64,000 nt of DNA from Clavelina lepadiformis (Eukaryota > Chordata > Ascidiacea > Aplousobranchia > Clavelinidae), in assembly GCF_947623445.1 (NCBI RefSeq), contig NC_135244.1, positions 620,001-684,000 on the forward strand, given 5' to 3'. Below are positions 39,269 through 52,150 of the stretch, in pieces; the first letter of the stretch is position 1; each line of letters starts with the position of its first letter. Below the pieces are notes generated by a model. That model saw nothing but the letters and a program-made list of their open reading frames with translations, searched no databases and was not told the DNA's origin. The position numbers were made by a program, and so were the translations under genes.

Positions 39269-39416
39269 ACCAGCAAATATCAGCGTTATTTCTCTTGAGC
39301 ACGTTTTAAGCCTTCCCGGCTTTGTCACTTTTTTCTGTTCATTGGCGCGTGTTAGTAACAACTGGCTTGATTTTTCGTCCCCACCGCGCTTTTGACGAAA
39401 AATAAAATGAATGATT
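39269..39416 (-). repeat. Inverted repeat arm, right copy
   Basis: This is the reverse complement of 37286-37431 with few mismatches. It separates two coding remnants of the retrotransposon (ending near 39200 and starting near 39418), so it looks like an insertion in that element. Confidence 0.8.
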
Positions 39417-39780
39417 GATGACGATTTTACTGGTTACAGTAATTAAACAAAAAATTTGGCGCCACAGGAACGCGATCATTTCTGAAGAGGAGATTTTTAG
39501 CACAAAAACCATAATTGCTGCGATTGAACGTTCCCGCTACGCGAGACGAGCCAGGGCCTTTAATCAGGACACGACCTACCACGACCAAATAGTTAAAATT
39601 TGCGAAGTCCTTCGACGCGAACCCGCATAAACGTTTCTATGTATAAGGACCGTGTTGTATCTCACATTGCTACACACCATTGTATTTTGTTGACACGCGC
39701 ATTTGATGCGTTATTTGTGAATGAACAGTGAATTGTAAATTCTTTGTGTTTTTCGCCTCAATAAAATATGCTGTACATCA

Positions 39781-40312
39781 GGCGCTTCTATGACGTAATA
39801 AAGTAAATTGTATTTATATTTTAACTGGAATCATAGAGAGGAGTTGTAAAGCACAGAACACGGCGTCAACAATTACATAAGAAATCGCGATCATAAAATG
39901 CAAATTTAAATACCATTTGAAGAAATGTAGAAGTGACCACGACATTGCTGCATTGACCACTCGTAATCGCACTCGAGTAAATGAATTTCTCAATACATGA
40001 GTGACATCATCAACAACGACCAAAATTAATTTCTTAGTTTTAATAAAATTTTGAATTTCTTAGAATGGTTATGAACAATTCATATACATCTGCTTGTTAC
40101 GTCATAATAAGCACGATCTCGTCGGCAAAGTTAACAAATTACATAAAACAAACAAACCAATGCAAAGTTGTACAATGACATCACAATAGTTATCGCGAGT
40201 GTAGTGTGGTGCAGGGATGAACCAATCTGGTGTTTTCCGCATCATTTAGCGCTTCTTGGAGTTTGTCTCGTTCATCCCGATTCACTTCTGTGAGCGAAGT
40301 TTGGTGCGATCT
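39781..40312. other. 3' flank of the NLR-like gene
   Basis: Probable 3' UTR and downstream sequence of the minus-strand gene ending at 40313. No AATAAA stands out on the minus strand; ATTAAA occurs at about 40038-40043. No other gene seen. Confidence 0.35.
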
Positions 40313-43300
40313 TCAACACGAACTTCCATCCTGGTTTGAATCTCGTTCAAGTTTGGTGCGATAATCACGAACTTTCAACCTGGTTTGAATCTTGTTGAGA
40401 GCTGATTGGATCTTGCTTCTTTCATCCTGATTAGCAACTCGCCATCTTCCATCATCACCAATGAAGCAATTCCACATCGACAGCACATCTCTCACGACTC
40501 TCAACAACCCGATGACGTCATCGATGTTTGATGGTTGCAGATGGTTACCAGTGATATCCATCTTTCCAATCTAGAGTTGAAATATTTGTGATGACGTCAA
40601 CTATAACTTGGACTATCTCGGTTCAACTCAGTGCCAATGATATCGATGCACAGATTCTATCTTATTATAAAATACTATGTGCGTGGTTTATATACAAACG
40701 TACAGAAAATATTTTTCATTTGTGGTACCGACCAAAGTAGCAGCTGATTCGTTATGTTTATTTTTAATAATACGTTAACTATGATTCAAGTTAACTACAG
40801 TACTGTATATTGATATAAGTTGTCACTACAGTAACAAACAAGGTAAATAAACACAAGGTGGCGCATATTTCACAGGTTGCAGGTTACCAAATTATCAAAA
40901 CACCAATTGCGTGACTGGGGCCAGTTATTGACTTAAAGGGAGGGAAATGCGATTGTTGATATTTTGACAACCAGGCTTCGACAAATCTCCGCGTTGTTAA
41001 ATACTTGTGCTTCTTTGTGACGTAACAAAAATGTAGTGACGTAATGGGTAATTAGACAGAGCAACGTTATATTCGTGATTTAAATCGAGTTTGGTGACAA
41101 AAAGTTTTCAAGTTCACTATTTTAAACAATATTTTTACGAACATTAATTGTAATAACTAACCAGCTACCGCCATAAAAATTTGATATGTAAAAAAGTTAA
41201 ACAATGATTGTGTTGTGAATATGACGTCAGAATAGATGACAACGCATGATCTCTTCCATTTCACCAAGATCTCAATGGCGTAATAATGTCAAAGGCTTGA
41301 ATATATACAGTGACATCACAATTACTCCAAAATATGACTCAGTTATAAGTGACTCATAGACATGACCGCACTTACGACTTTTTGCCAACCTTAAATGGGA
41401 CAAGTCAGCAATTTAATATTTTGATTGGTCGGGAACAATTAGTCGGAATGTAAACAAACAACAATAAGTAATTGATGTCAATAATATCTTACTTGTCCTG
41501 GTTTCATCTCTTTTATGACCGAAGCGATCTCGTGAAATGAATTCGCATCCAGGGAACATAAAAACAGATTGAGCTCATCCAATTGCTTTGTGACGTGTTT
41601 CATGACGAAGCAGAACCCAGGGACCAGGTTTGAATTCATCGGGTGCGGTAAATGGATTGTTGTTGGAAAATGCTCTGCTGCTTTGGTTGCGATGGACGAA
41701 TCTTTTCCTTCTCCAACGCAGGCGTACAGGTCGAATAGTTTGTTTGCGAGTGCTTTATCAACTAAATAAACATAATAGTCATAAAACGATTATGTGGGTA
41801 GAATTGCTACAATAATATATCCATAAAAGTGGGACGATACAGATATGTTTGGTGGTCAGCGGGAAATAAAAAAAATAAAAATATAAACTACATTGCTATG
41901 TAGTCTCGTAAATCTGCAACCACACGTGGCTAAACACACAACAATCAAGAAATATTAAAATTATAAATTATGATTGTTACATCACAATTTCAATTGTTAC
42001 GCAAAGGTTGATGATAAATTTGCATATCTATAGAAGCATTGTATAATTCTATTCTAATTATATTTAATTATATTATAATTCTATTCTATATAATTGAATA
42101 TAATTTTAAGACATGGAAAAAGTCACCAGATAACTATATACGTAATAGGTGGTAAAGAATAAAGTCAATACATCGCATTATGATGTCACAAACATTTTCT
42201 ACATAATAATGACGTGACATATCTTTGCTGTCACATTTGCTAAAATTATATCCAAGTGTGTGTTAAAGTATTGACATCAGCTGCCTATGTACACATGTGG
42301 AGACATGAAGACGGCTAGAGATGTACCGATGCCGATATATCACGTTGACTCGAATATTTTCATCTCTGCCCTGTACACACGTGTTAAATAACGAATTATC
42401 ACAACCGGTCTTATTTCTTATTTCGTCTGTCTTGCTTCGCTTTTGAAGACGTGGTAATTTAACACAGTTGTAAATCTTTATGCTGCGCAGTGTCATCCCT
42501 TTAGTCAGGTAATTCTGTTCATGTCACAGTCTTCCATTACCGCGATACATTGCTTTGTATTCGCCTTTTTCCTTGAAAGTCTTCAGCGAAATGACAATGC
42601 AGCGCCTTGTTGCCAACACGAGTAGCTGAGACGCTTTGTTTGGTGAAGAATTTAACCCCATTTCCGCCGAGGCATCGTTTATATTAAAGCGATCTTTTTG
42701 AAACATGGTCGACAAATCAACCAAGTGAGATACTTCAAAGCGTCAATGATAAACCATAGCATTCATCTCATTCTTTTCGTATAAAGATGTTGACATCAAA
42801 TGGTGTAGTTGCAATAACTTTCACCAGTATTGACAACGTAATAAAACCTAACATAAAAGTAGGCTACGAATGCAACGACGTTAACAACGGAAGTTGAATG
42901 TCAGCCAAACAGCATCTCAATTATCTGTACGTCGACGCTCATGATTGTCAACAATACGTCAACAGACTTGAACAATTACTTCGTGAGAAAAATTCCGTAA
43001 TTTTATTGTTTAAAGATGATCACGTGCGGAATGTTTATCGCACGAACAGAGTTGGGCCGATGAGACAAAAACTTTTTCAAGACTTTTAGTCGGGCGAATA
43101 AACGTAAAACGTCAACTCGTTTTTGGCCAAATATATTCGTCAAAAATGACACATTACACATCACAGAACGTAGGCTCAAAGTAGCCGTCACTCTAAACAC
43201 GTGTCATTAGCGGATCGTGTTACACAGTTTTTATTCTGTTTCGCTTCTAAGGCGAACGCTAAGAAATGTTAAAGGAACGCAACCAATTAAAAATTAACCG

Positions 43301-46300
43301 GTGACCGCTAATTTTCTGCTCTATCAGTTGCAGAAATGTAAATTTTTAGAGATCGTTAAAGAATGTTAAGTTTCGGTTCCAAAAACATCTTCACAGAACG
43401 CTGTGCGCGTGCGTACAAATACGGGTTTACAACCGCAAAAGTGGCAAGTTAGCTGTTTGGTTTGGAAAACATAAAAACCTTATATTACATGACGTAGCGC
43501 GCAAGAAAAATACCACATCGCATTAAATGTTGCTTTTGTGAAAAGTCACAAACATCGACCGATGCCGATGTTGAGAAGGGCCGATACATCGGGATCAGTA
43601 ACATCGGTAAAACCCCGGCATCGGTACATCTCTATCCTCGACCAATACTTGGTAACAAGGTGTCTGCACTTTATACACAAATGCAAACACTGGCTACCGT
43701 CACTGTATGATTCAACAAGGTTTGAATTTGTATTTTAAACAAATATGTTGTTCTTGGTCACCACTATTACATTAAAAAAACTGAAAGACATCACTATTTA
43801 CAATATTGCCATTTTTTCGCCTCGCTATAAACCGATTTTATTTACCTGGAAGTGATTCCGTAAACTTTTCTGAAATGAATTCCAGCTGCTGGATGAGATG
43901 TTTCTTCAAAATTTCCTTTTTCGTCTGAAGATCTCCTGAAAATAAATCATAAAATCAATCAACTTAAACACACTCGTTGCAAACTATCATTGGCAGCCAT
44001 ACTGCTGTTATTTTTAAATAAAACTGATACAGCAATAAAACAAAGCCACAACCATTGGCACCACATGCAACATGGTATGGAAAGAAATAGGTTTTCAAAG
44101 TTTAGTGGTACAATGATATTAATATCAACTTATAGTTTAATAACTAATCTGTTCAGAGCCCAACATGTACAGCAAAATTTGGGTTGTTAAAAAATTATAT
44201 TATGAGTGTGAGATAAAGTTAAGTATCCATAAAATAATGGACAAAATGCCAAAACGACAGTGAATTACCAGCACAACATCGCATAAATTGCACATTTCTC
44301 ATAACACGGCACACACTTAATAATGCAACAAAGTTGAAAAGAGTGAGAAGTATAAGATAGAGGGGAATAACACATGCGCTGTTTTATCGTATTTACTCGA
44401 TTGTAAGCCGCGGAACAAAGTATCTCTTATCATCATTTGTGCGGTTTACAATAGATGGCGGCTTACATTTTCTTCTGGTTGTGTGCCACACGTCGTAAAA
44501 CTACGTTTATTGGTTGTGCATGCAGTAAACGCGTGATCAGTGCGTGATACGATGCTGCTCTGTTGGCAAGGCAACTTTTGTTTCTTTTTTATCGGGAGTG
44601 GGAGAGGAGCGGAGAAACTCAACATAATCACAGATACCACTTGTGTTGCGCGGCTTACAATCAAGGGCGGGTTAGATTCGAGTAAATACGATAAACATAG
44701 TACACGCAGCTACTGCAAAACCGGTTCCTGGTGATATGAAAATGGTCTACTGTGAAGCTTTGAAAACAATATTGTTCGTGATTAAAAGATACAACGCATT
44801 TCTTATGTATTGTTCAAAATCTCAAGATGCCCCTGACCACTTTCATGGCAGCCCGGTTGGAAACACTGCTTTAGTTCATGGACATGGCGAGTTAAACAAT
44901 AACAAAAATGGAAGGAAACTGTCCACACAAATGTAATAATAAAACACAACTTACTGAACATAACTTGCATAGACTTTATCATATGTTTATGTTTTTGTTG
45001 TTCTATGTGAAATATGCATCTCGCACAAAATTCCCATGCATGGTACTAAATCATACAGAGCATAAAACGTGACACATTGGAGTCAACAAAACTCTAATTG
45101 ACAGGTCATTGCGAAATATTATTGCACAAGTTTCATCTAAAACAAAAAAATATGTGTGACGAGACAGAAAAAATAAAATTAGAACACATAAAAAACAAAT
45201 GCACAACTATGATGATACTTTTGCAGTTGTAATGACGTGATAGGAACTACACTAGCCCGAAGTTAAATGAAGTAACAGTAAAATAACCAAAACGATCAGA
45301 AGCAAATGAGCAAACATACAAGTAAAAGTATATAAGAATTCAAAAAAGATACAGTATACAAAAATACAAGCACGGTACCTAATCACTGCTTTCATTTGTT
45401 GTGTATCGTGGTAAAACATAACTCATAATTACCTGAAACAGCTTTCGACCCCAAATCAAACAACAGGCCACAGACGAATCTTCTAACCACTGTCCAATGC
45501 TCTTGAAACAGTGATGTTTCTACAAACTCTTGAAACTCCTCCAGTGGCATTTCGTAAACAACATAGGATGCTGTGAGATGTTCTTGGAAAGTCTGATGAC
45601 AGAAGTAGAACTTGGTGTTGCCTTCAAAAAGACAGCTGTTGACACTAAGTCCATGAGTGTGGAGTTGAACCACGATATCGTGGATGGTAGCTGGGTTAAC
45701 TTGGGCATTTCTTAGCTGCTTAGCAGTTAGCACAACTTTTCCTTCCATGGTTGCATCAAACGCGAGAACTCTCAACCTCTTAAGCAGCTCATTGAAGCCT
45801 TCTGTGTTACGGATATGTCCACTTTGAGTCAGATTCTTCATCACTGTTGCAAACAGCCTTGTAGGGGTGGAAGCATCACCAATGTCCTCTGATGGATCGA
45901 TGTTGCTGGAAATGATCATCTGGAGCATCAAGGGATTTCTACACATTGACAGCATTTGACTTGAAGTTGTATTTATCTTCCTCCAGAGATCTTCATCAGC
46001 AAAGACAAGGAACAACTCGTGTGAGTTGAAAACACTGAGGTCACCCAGAGCATAAGTGACCTGAGGTCTTGCTAGTTCATGGAGGTAGAGCACTGCATGT
46101 GGCCTGGATGTGATGATGAGGAGACTGTTGGGGAAGAAATGTTTTCTACACAAGTTAAAAACCAGGTCTTTGACAGGGACACAGGCATTGTAATTTATTT
46201 TTGGTGAAGTTTCCTTCAAGGAATATTGAGCTTGATCCAATCCATCCAGGATCAGCACAATCTTGTCGGTGTTCTTCTGCATCCAGGAGAAGCAAGCTGT

Positions 46301-49300
46301 GTAAAACTCCTCACTATGTCCTGGAAACATGTTTTCAAGCAATAACTGTCTAAGAGTCAATGGTTGTTCATAATTGGCATCCATCAACTTCAGGTGGATA
46401 CAGAGTCGCTGAGGCAGGGAAAAAGCTTTTGCCAGCCTCAGGCTGAGGACGGTCTTTCCAGAACCAGCGCTGGCAACAATGCTGATGAATTTGTCTTTTT
46501 GATCCAACAGATCTTGGAAACAAACTTCTCTTTTGATCTTATTTTTGAACAGCTCGTTCGGACCTTTCGGATCGTATCTTTCATCAACAGGAACTGTATC
46601 TTTGCCATAGTATGTAATCTCGTGAATTATTGGGTGGACGACTGGAATTTCTTCTTTAGCACTGACACCTTGAAGACGTAACTTTCCTTCTTTTTCGAGG
46701 TAACTGATGCATAAATTTATCAATTTTCTCATGGAATTCCACTCTGCAAAAAATAAACAAAACTGATTCAAATTACGTCACATTTTGTGGTTAAAGTGTG
46801 AGGCAAGTGTTGAAATAAGTTGACTTAAAATGAAATAGAAATGTTACTTTAATATATATACTGGTGGAAGAATTTTCAAATATATACAGAAATAATATAA
46901 TTTATACCTAATACTTGGAGAATATTATTACATCACAAAGGAAATTATGATGAATGACTACAAAATCTTAAAGATCAAATTGTAAGTGACAACAAGCATT
47001 AGGTTTCATTCAGGCAACATGTAGTAGCTTTAAAGTAGATTAAATACGAAATATATTGCCAGGTCATACAAACCCAAAATAAGATTTGCAAAGTCACGCA
47101 CATTTAAATCACCAAATTTTGTGGGCTATAGCCACATTTTGTTTTGAAAAACGTGTCCATAAAAAGTTGGGTGTGAGTTATATAATGACACTAACTAAAC
47201 AAGGTTTTTATTTTGGCACAAGACTTGTCGTAAATGCCTCTCGTATCCTGTTGCGTCACCAGCAAATAAAATAAACACAAGCAAATAAAATATAAATCAT
47301 AACTTGAAAACTCAGGTTCTACTGAGATAACCGACAAAACTTTGACAAAAATGCTGCAGATGCACTTTGCTTCGTTTTCTTCAGTTTTGTCGTGTGTGAG
47401 TGAGCAGGTATTAGATATGTAGTGAGCAGATATATGATACAGTCTATATAAGGTTAATCTTTTGTGTGAATAGTTATTGTCATCATTATTATCTCTTATT
47501 GTCATCGCTGCCAGCAAATAGATAGCAACAGCAACTTTCTTGTTTTACTAATTATGTGTTAAATTCGTGGCCAAAGTTTAATCGTTCACGCAACATTACA
47601 GCCAGAGCATGATGGTTCATGTGTAACCGAGAGCGTGATAATAAGTAACGGCTAGTGAGCAGCGTAATCGTCCACTACAACCACAGTCTACACCAGTGAT
47701 TCCCAAACTGTGTGCCGCGGCAGCAGAATCTCAGGTGTGCCGCGAATCTTTTTGGAATTTTGGAAAAGAACTGTATAAATATTTAAAATAAGGCATGCAG
47801 ACAAGCATATGCGACTTAAAAGCTTTCTAGCTGCTTCAATAGCTGAGAAATAAGCACATGTGACGATGAAACCAATTATGGCATTGTCGATAGAGTAGGG
47901 TAATTTTTTAAAGTAACATTTCTTCTCTTGTAAGTGTGCCGCGAGCGTTTTCTAGTTTTTCTGGTGTGCCACAAGCTGAAAAAGTTTGGGAACCACTGCT
48001 CTACAAGTTACGTCAAACACTTGTTAGCTGTCCTGATGCAGTGATGACGATGAAACGAGACATAAAGAGAATAGAAGATAATGCAACACACAGAAGCGCA
48101 TGATGGCTGTACACCACATAAAATTTTATTAGCTAAGCAATGGGTTATATGTTACAAGTTATACTAGTTATATACCGACACTAACTAAACTAAACTTTCT
48201 TGTTTTACTAATCATGCGTTAAATTCGTGGTTAAAGTTTAATCATTCACGCAACATTACAGCCAGAGCATGATGGTTTATGTGTAACCGAGAGCGTGATA
48301 ATAAGTAACGGCCAGTGAGCAGCGTAATCATCCGCTACAACCACAGTCTACACGTTACGTCAAACAATTGTTAGCTGTCCTGATGCAGTGATGACGAAGA
48401 AACGAGACATAAAGAGAATAGAAGATAATGCAACGCATAGAAACGCATGATGGATATACACCACATAGAATTTTATTAGTTAAACAATGGGTGTGGGTTA
48501 TACACCAGTGTGGGATATACTGCCAATTCTCGTGTACACTATATATGTGTTTTGCGCTTTTAAAATTGTTTAAAGGCGCCTAGTCCGCTAATTAATGACG
48601 CAAATGTAATTCCTCAGTTTTGTTTCCGAAGTGGACCTTGCCTTTTCTTACGGCCGGTGAAGCCAGTATTTAAAAACTGTTCTTTGTTTGTCATTCCTTT
48701 GATCATGGAAAATACATCATTTCTTTTTTCAATGGGCTTGTTACAGCAAAGGAAATAGTCAAATTTGGGAATGCGTTAGTCAATCGTGGTGACTTAGGTC
48801 CCGTACAATCCGCCGAGCGCCCCAGCCGTTGCTAACGACTGGCGGATTTTACATTTTCCTTACAAATTGAACACAAGTATTTTCAGTTGTTAAAGCACAG
48901 ATTTTCATTCCCACAAAGAACATTAAATTTAATGTACAGCCAGGGTTGGTGAAGTAAATGGGGAAACACAATGACAAATATTTTATCAACATAGATTGAT
49001 AATTCAAGGAGATCTGTGGTTATCAGTGCAAGGAAAGATACAATGCAGCCTAACACTGACATCTAACGAAACATGCGGTATCGGGTCTCACATTCTACGT
49101 TCAAAGTAATCACCACTCGATGCTTGCTATGACCAACACGCATCAATGTAATATTTACCACCTGATGGACAAACTGCTTCTACATTGCAAGCAGAGCAAC
49201 TTGTCGCCACACATCATAAAATCATCATGACATCAGATGTTAAATGAAAACACAACTTACATTTAATGTCATTTGCACGTAACAATAAGATGTTTGATGA

Positions 49301-49622
49301 TGTCTATTTATTATTAATACAAGATATTTAAATTTCAGTTTAATGAGAAGTGATTACTCACCATCTTCATCAGATGAGCTTGTGCTGGGTGGTTGCGTGT
49401 AGTTGATGGTGACATTCTCAGCATCTGAAAATAGATCACTTGACATTTATTGTTGTGTTCCCAGCAAAAATCTGACCAAACCAAACATGAACCGATATAA
49501 GAGTATATACTTTATATATATACTTTGTACTACTTTTTATACAACCTACCTTTTATAACTGGTGATTGGTTCAAAACAGCATCAGTAATATTTACATTTG
49601 AGCTTGTGCTTTGCTCTGCCAT
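40313..49622 (-). CDS. NACHT-domain NLR-like protein (6 coding exons, 687 aa)
   Basis: Coding exons in order: 49550-49622, 49362-49424, 45433-46743, 43846-43935, 41493-41761, 40313-40570; phases agree, 687 codons plus TGA. The start ATG (49622-49620, gtcATGG) gives a Ser/Thr/Asn-rich N-terminus of about 45 residues with no death, CARD or pyrin fold visible. The large exon encodes a NACHT STAND ATPase: Walker A ASAGSGKT (about 136-143), Walker B LILDGLDQ (about 209-216), sensor LIITSRPHA, and a C-terminal HQTFQEHLTASY motif typical of NLRs. The last exons hold weak leucine-rich-like segments (LFLCSLDANSFHEI, MDITGNHLQPSN) but no long LRR array. NLRs are cytoplasmic sensors that oligomerise on activation; the trigger here is unknown. 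Donor TCAG|gtaatt at 45432 was chosen because reading on only adds 14 unconserved residues before a stop. Confidence 0.82.
42316..43638. mobile_element. Decayed hAT-like transposon in NLR intron
   Basis: The left end TAGAGATGTACCGATGCCG recurs inverted at the right end (CGGCATCGGTACATCTCTA). This TIR type is typical of hAT elements. The interior, about 1.3 kb, has broken frames on both strands (minus 42524-42724; plus 42898-43089) that may be transposase or passenger remains, but none is identifiable. No matching 8-bp flanks were seen. Confidence 0.6.
44383..44694. mobile_element. Inverted-repeat miniature element in NLR intron
   Basis: The left end (tttatcgtatttactcga then ttgtaagccgcg) recurs inverted at the right end (cgcggcttacaatc ... 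tcgagtaaatacgataaa). Extra copies of gcggcttaca lie inside. It has no coding capacity. The superfamily is uncertain. Confidence 0.7.
47537..48150 (+). repeat. Local duplication, copy A (interrupted by a miniature element)
   Basis: The sequence from tttcttgttttactaatt through ccacagtctacac, and again from gttacgtcaaacac to agcaatgggtta, matches copy B at 48195-48500 with scattered differences. Copy A carries the hAT element at 47694-47998; copy B lacks it. Confidence 0.85.
47694..47998. mobile_element. hAT-type miniature element (fourth family)
   Basis: The ends are CAGTGATTCCCAAACTGTGT and, inverted, AAGTTTGGGAACCACTG. GTGTGCCGCG blocks lie inside. Flanks gtctacac (left) and ctctacaa (right) agree at 6 of 8 bases. 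The uninterrupted site in copy B (ccacagtctacacgttac) proves the exact insertion point. Confidence 0.9.
48195..48500 (+). repeat. Local duplication, copy B (empty site)
   Basis: This copy matches copy A across about 300 bp without the miniature element and preserves the pre-insertion junction near 48346-48360. Confidence 0.85.
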
Positions 49623-51365
49623 GACACTTTTCACAGCTTTGTTTGATATCTTAAATCGTTTGCTCTGTAGAAACAAAAATATCAGTTAAAGATTGCTAAA
49701 TACTACCAACATAAACATATTGACCTATAAAGGTATAATTTGCATGAAATATAACCACTTGATGACTGAAAGTTACAGAGACCGGTTAAATTACTTTGAA
49801 AGTTATGCGTGATTAGCAAAAGTGGTGACAAGTTTCAGACTGGGCGATACTGGTAGTGACCCAGTCTATTTAAAAATCAGTAAATCTGCGTGGGTTTGAT
49901 TTCACTTGATTGACAGGTTTGTCAATAAAACCTGTTCATAACCTGCTTAATTCCACTAAATTAAAATTTAGCATCAAGCAAAGTTGAGTTTCAACGAAAC
50001 ATTTTTAATTTATAACTAAACTATATATGTAACTATAACTACCTACACTATACTATTTATATAATAACTATATATCTATCTCAATGAGTTTGAGATATTG
50101 TTGTTAACAAGCAATTTTATTATAAGCGATTCTTTCGATCTACAAACTTATTTCCAGTTATTCAGAATTTAACATCAAGCAATGTTGAGTTAATGAATTT
50201 CCGCTGAAATTAAATCCATTATTTTTAATAAAACACCTTCATTTAAAAAAATTAGAACATTTTGTAAATTCATCTTTCAACTGAGGAACAACGTTACAAC
50301 TGGGCGTAGCAAAGCTCAAACTTTTCATGAACACAATTCCTTTCCAAATAAGGAACCGAATTCGATTTAAAAGTTCTCATAATGTTGGTTAATCATTACA
50401 CAAGATCATAATTAACCCATTGGTCGTTTGTCTTTTACCAGCTTCCATTGTATTATCAATCCAGTGTTTGAGGAAACGTTTACACAAAATATCAATCAAT
50501 AACTAGAACAACGACGATGGGTAGAAACTTATTTGTCTTAAGGATAATTTTGTGATTTCTTATCTGTAATAAAACCTGGTTTAATGTGTTGAAATATTTG
50601 TATACCACAAAATAGTCAAACAACAGAACCTTATATCACAAGTAAGCAACAGAACAAAGTGTTGCCTAACTCAAACAATAAAAATTGCTAAACTATAGTA
50701 AGAAAATAAAAATTTGTCTGTGGGTTCCCCTTTAACTTTGGGAACACTGACTATACAATAAACCTGTCGGGTTATATCATACCTTTGGTGCCTTGTACCA
50801 GGTACCTTTTATTGACTACACAATACCATTTGTATGGTCAAAAATATTGACGATACAAATTGACAATTAACTTTTGATAACTTGAATGTTTTACATAAAA
50901 ATGCATCACCAATGTTAGTGATGTAACAATGCTATAGTTTAAACCAAATTGCAACAATAACTCTGACAGTGTTATGCGTGGTACCATACATTCCGCTACT
51001 AGGGTTGTGTACTTTAATCCAAGTTATTTATTGGGCATTAGTTATTCATATTATTATATTACAACAAACTGAAAAAGTTTGTCGACCACAAAGCCTAGTT
51101 TAAAGGTGTGTGACCCAAAGTCCCATATATTTGAGATCGGTTAATTATTATCACTCAAACTTGGTCAATGTCCAATGATGCATCGTATTTATTTGTTTAT
51201 CTGCCTGACTCAATTTAACATTTACTAATTACTACCACGCACAAAATTTGTGAACATGCTTCATTTCATAATTAGTTGTAAATTATTGCATATGTGCTGA
51301 AGGTTTAGTGATATGTTACTTAGGTTTAAAATAACTTACCATTTCACTGGTTTTCTTGACATGTT
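49623..51365 (-). promoter_or_regulatory. Upstream region and possible 5' UTR exon of the NLR-like gene
   Basis: The exon holding the NLR start ATG opens at an acceptor (gtttctacag) near 49665, so at least one untranslated exon should lie upstream. A good donor (gaaatg|gtaagt, minus strand, near 51340) follows an ATG whose short frame (MSRKPVK) would meet TGA right at the junction, i.e. a possible upstream ORF. This is inference. Confidence 0.3.
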
Positions 51366-52024
51366 TATCAGCTTTTTGATGGGTTTAAATTTATCCCTTT
51401 TTAGCACAAATCAGTGGAAAATATTTAACTAAATTAGGTTTTTACATTTTACAAGTGTAACGATTATTTTCTCGTTCATATAGCCAGGCTTAATTTCACA
51501 TTTACGGTGAACCGCGACACCTTTAACTGTGAGTAACCTTCAACTGTGAGACTTTGTAGCGTTATCACACTAATGAAACAAACCGATGATCTTCGAAAAG
51601 CCATATTTATTGGTCTCAGCCAGACGCCGACACAGACTAAAAACTCTAAAAAGCGCACAATATTTATACAGAACAAGTGATTAATCAAATCATGTGCCAA
51701 ATCATGCCAAAATCATTAACCAAATCATGTGATTAAAATAGTTAACAAACGCGTTGGTGCTGATTGTTGAAAAATGCTTCAAGCAAAAACACGGTGATAA
51801 GTAACGACACAACATGTGAGGAACAAAGTCCGTAACACAAGCACCTGAACAAAATTACAAACAATTTATATTTTGCTACAAAGATCATACTAACAGTAAT
51901 ATATTTCACCTTAATTTGCAAACCATATAGTGCCATAATATTTATCCTTGGTCTGAGGAAACTTTTGTGCAAGTTATGATTGTCACACATTTTTTATTTG
52001 TTGGTATTGTCCAAAGTTGAAATG
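51366..52024. other. Intergenic, no gene seen
   Basis: AT-rich sequence with short unconserved frames on the minus strand (51476-51700, 51742-51990). Confidence 0.35.
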
Positions 52025-52150
52025 GTTCATCAGGTTCACTGAACAACAGTAAGTGCCATTAATGCCTTGCCCAAGGACATTACAATCATTGGGTGTCCAA
52101 CGAGGGCCACATTATTACAAGTCCAGCGCTCTAACCATTCATATTAATGG
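52025..52150 (-). mobile_element. tRNA-derived SINE-like copy 1
   Basis: On the minus strand it reads ..GGTTAGAGCGCTGGAC.., a tRNA-like start, and later contains ATTGTAATGTCCTTGGGCAA. It aligns along its length with 53695-53860. It appears truncated at its 5' end. Confidence 0.55.

Larger units (their letters stand above)
37800..39780 (+). mobile_element. Decayed 5'-truncated non-LTR retrotransposon (reverse transcriptase C-terminal part)
   Basis: Several coding remnants lie in order in different frames. The piece at 37808-38215 (YMVLGSTIGEADGKLVW..., ..IERFVLIN.., then a Gly run and LRNVKYL) follows the pattern of the region after the LINE RT palm (YLG..I, thumb, GGLGLxN). The piece at 38890-39010 encodes a CRFCLIGPDAPSHVLFKC zinc knuckle (C-x2-C-x8-H-x4-C) as found near LINE C-termini. 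The pieces at 38990-39200 and 39418-39630 (..KQKIWRHRNAIIS..) read like the terminal domain. Frames are broken by stops, a G14 run near 38094, a hAT miniature element at 38504-38845 and the inverted arm at 39269-39416. AATAAA occurs near 39762. The assignment to non-LTR type is by pattern, not by a search. Confidence 0.65.
46744..49361. other. NLR intron 2, repeat-rich
   Basis: This 2.6-kb intron holds the local duplication (47537-48150 and 48195-48500) and a hAT miniature element. No exon with matching phase was found in it. Confidence 0.5.
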
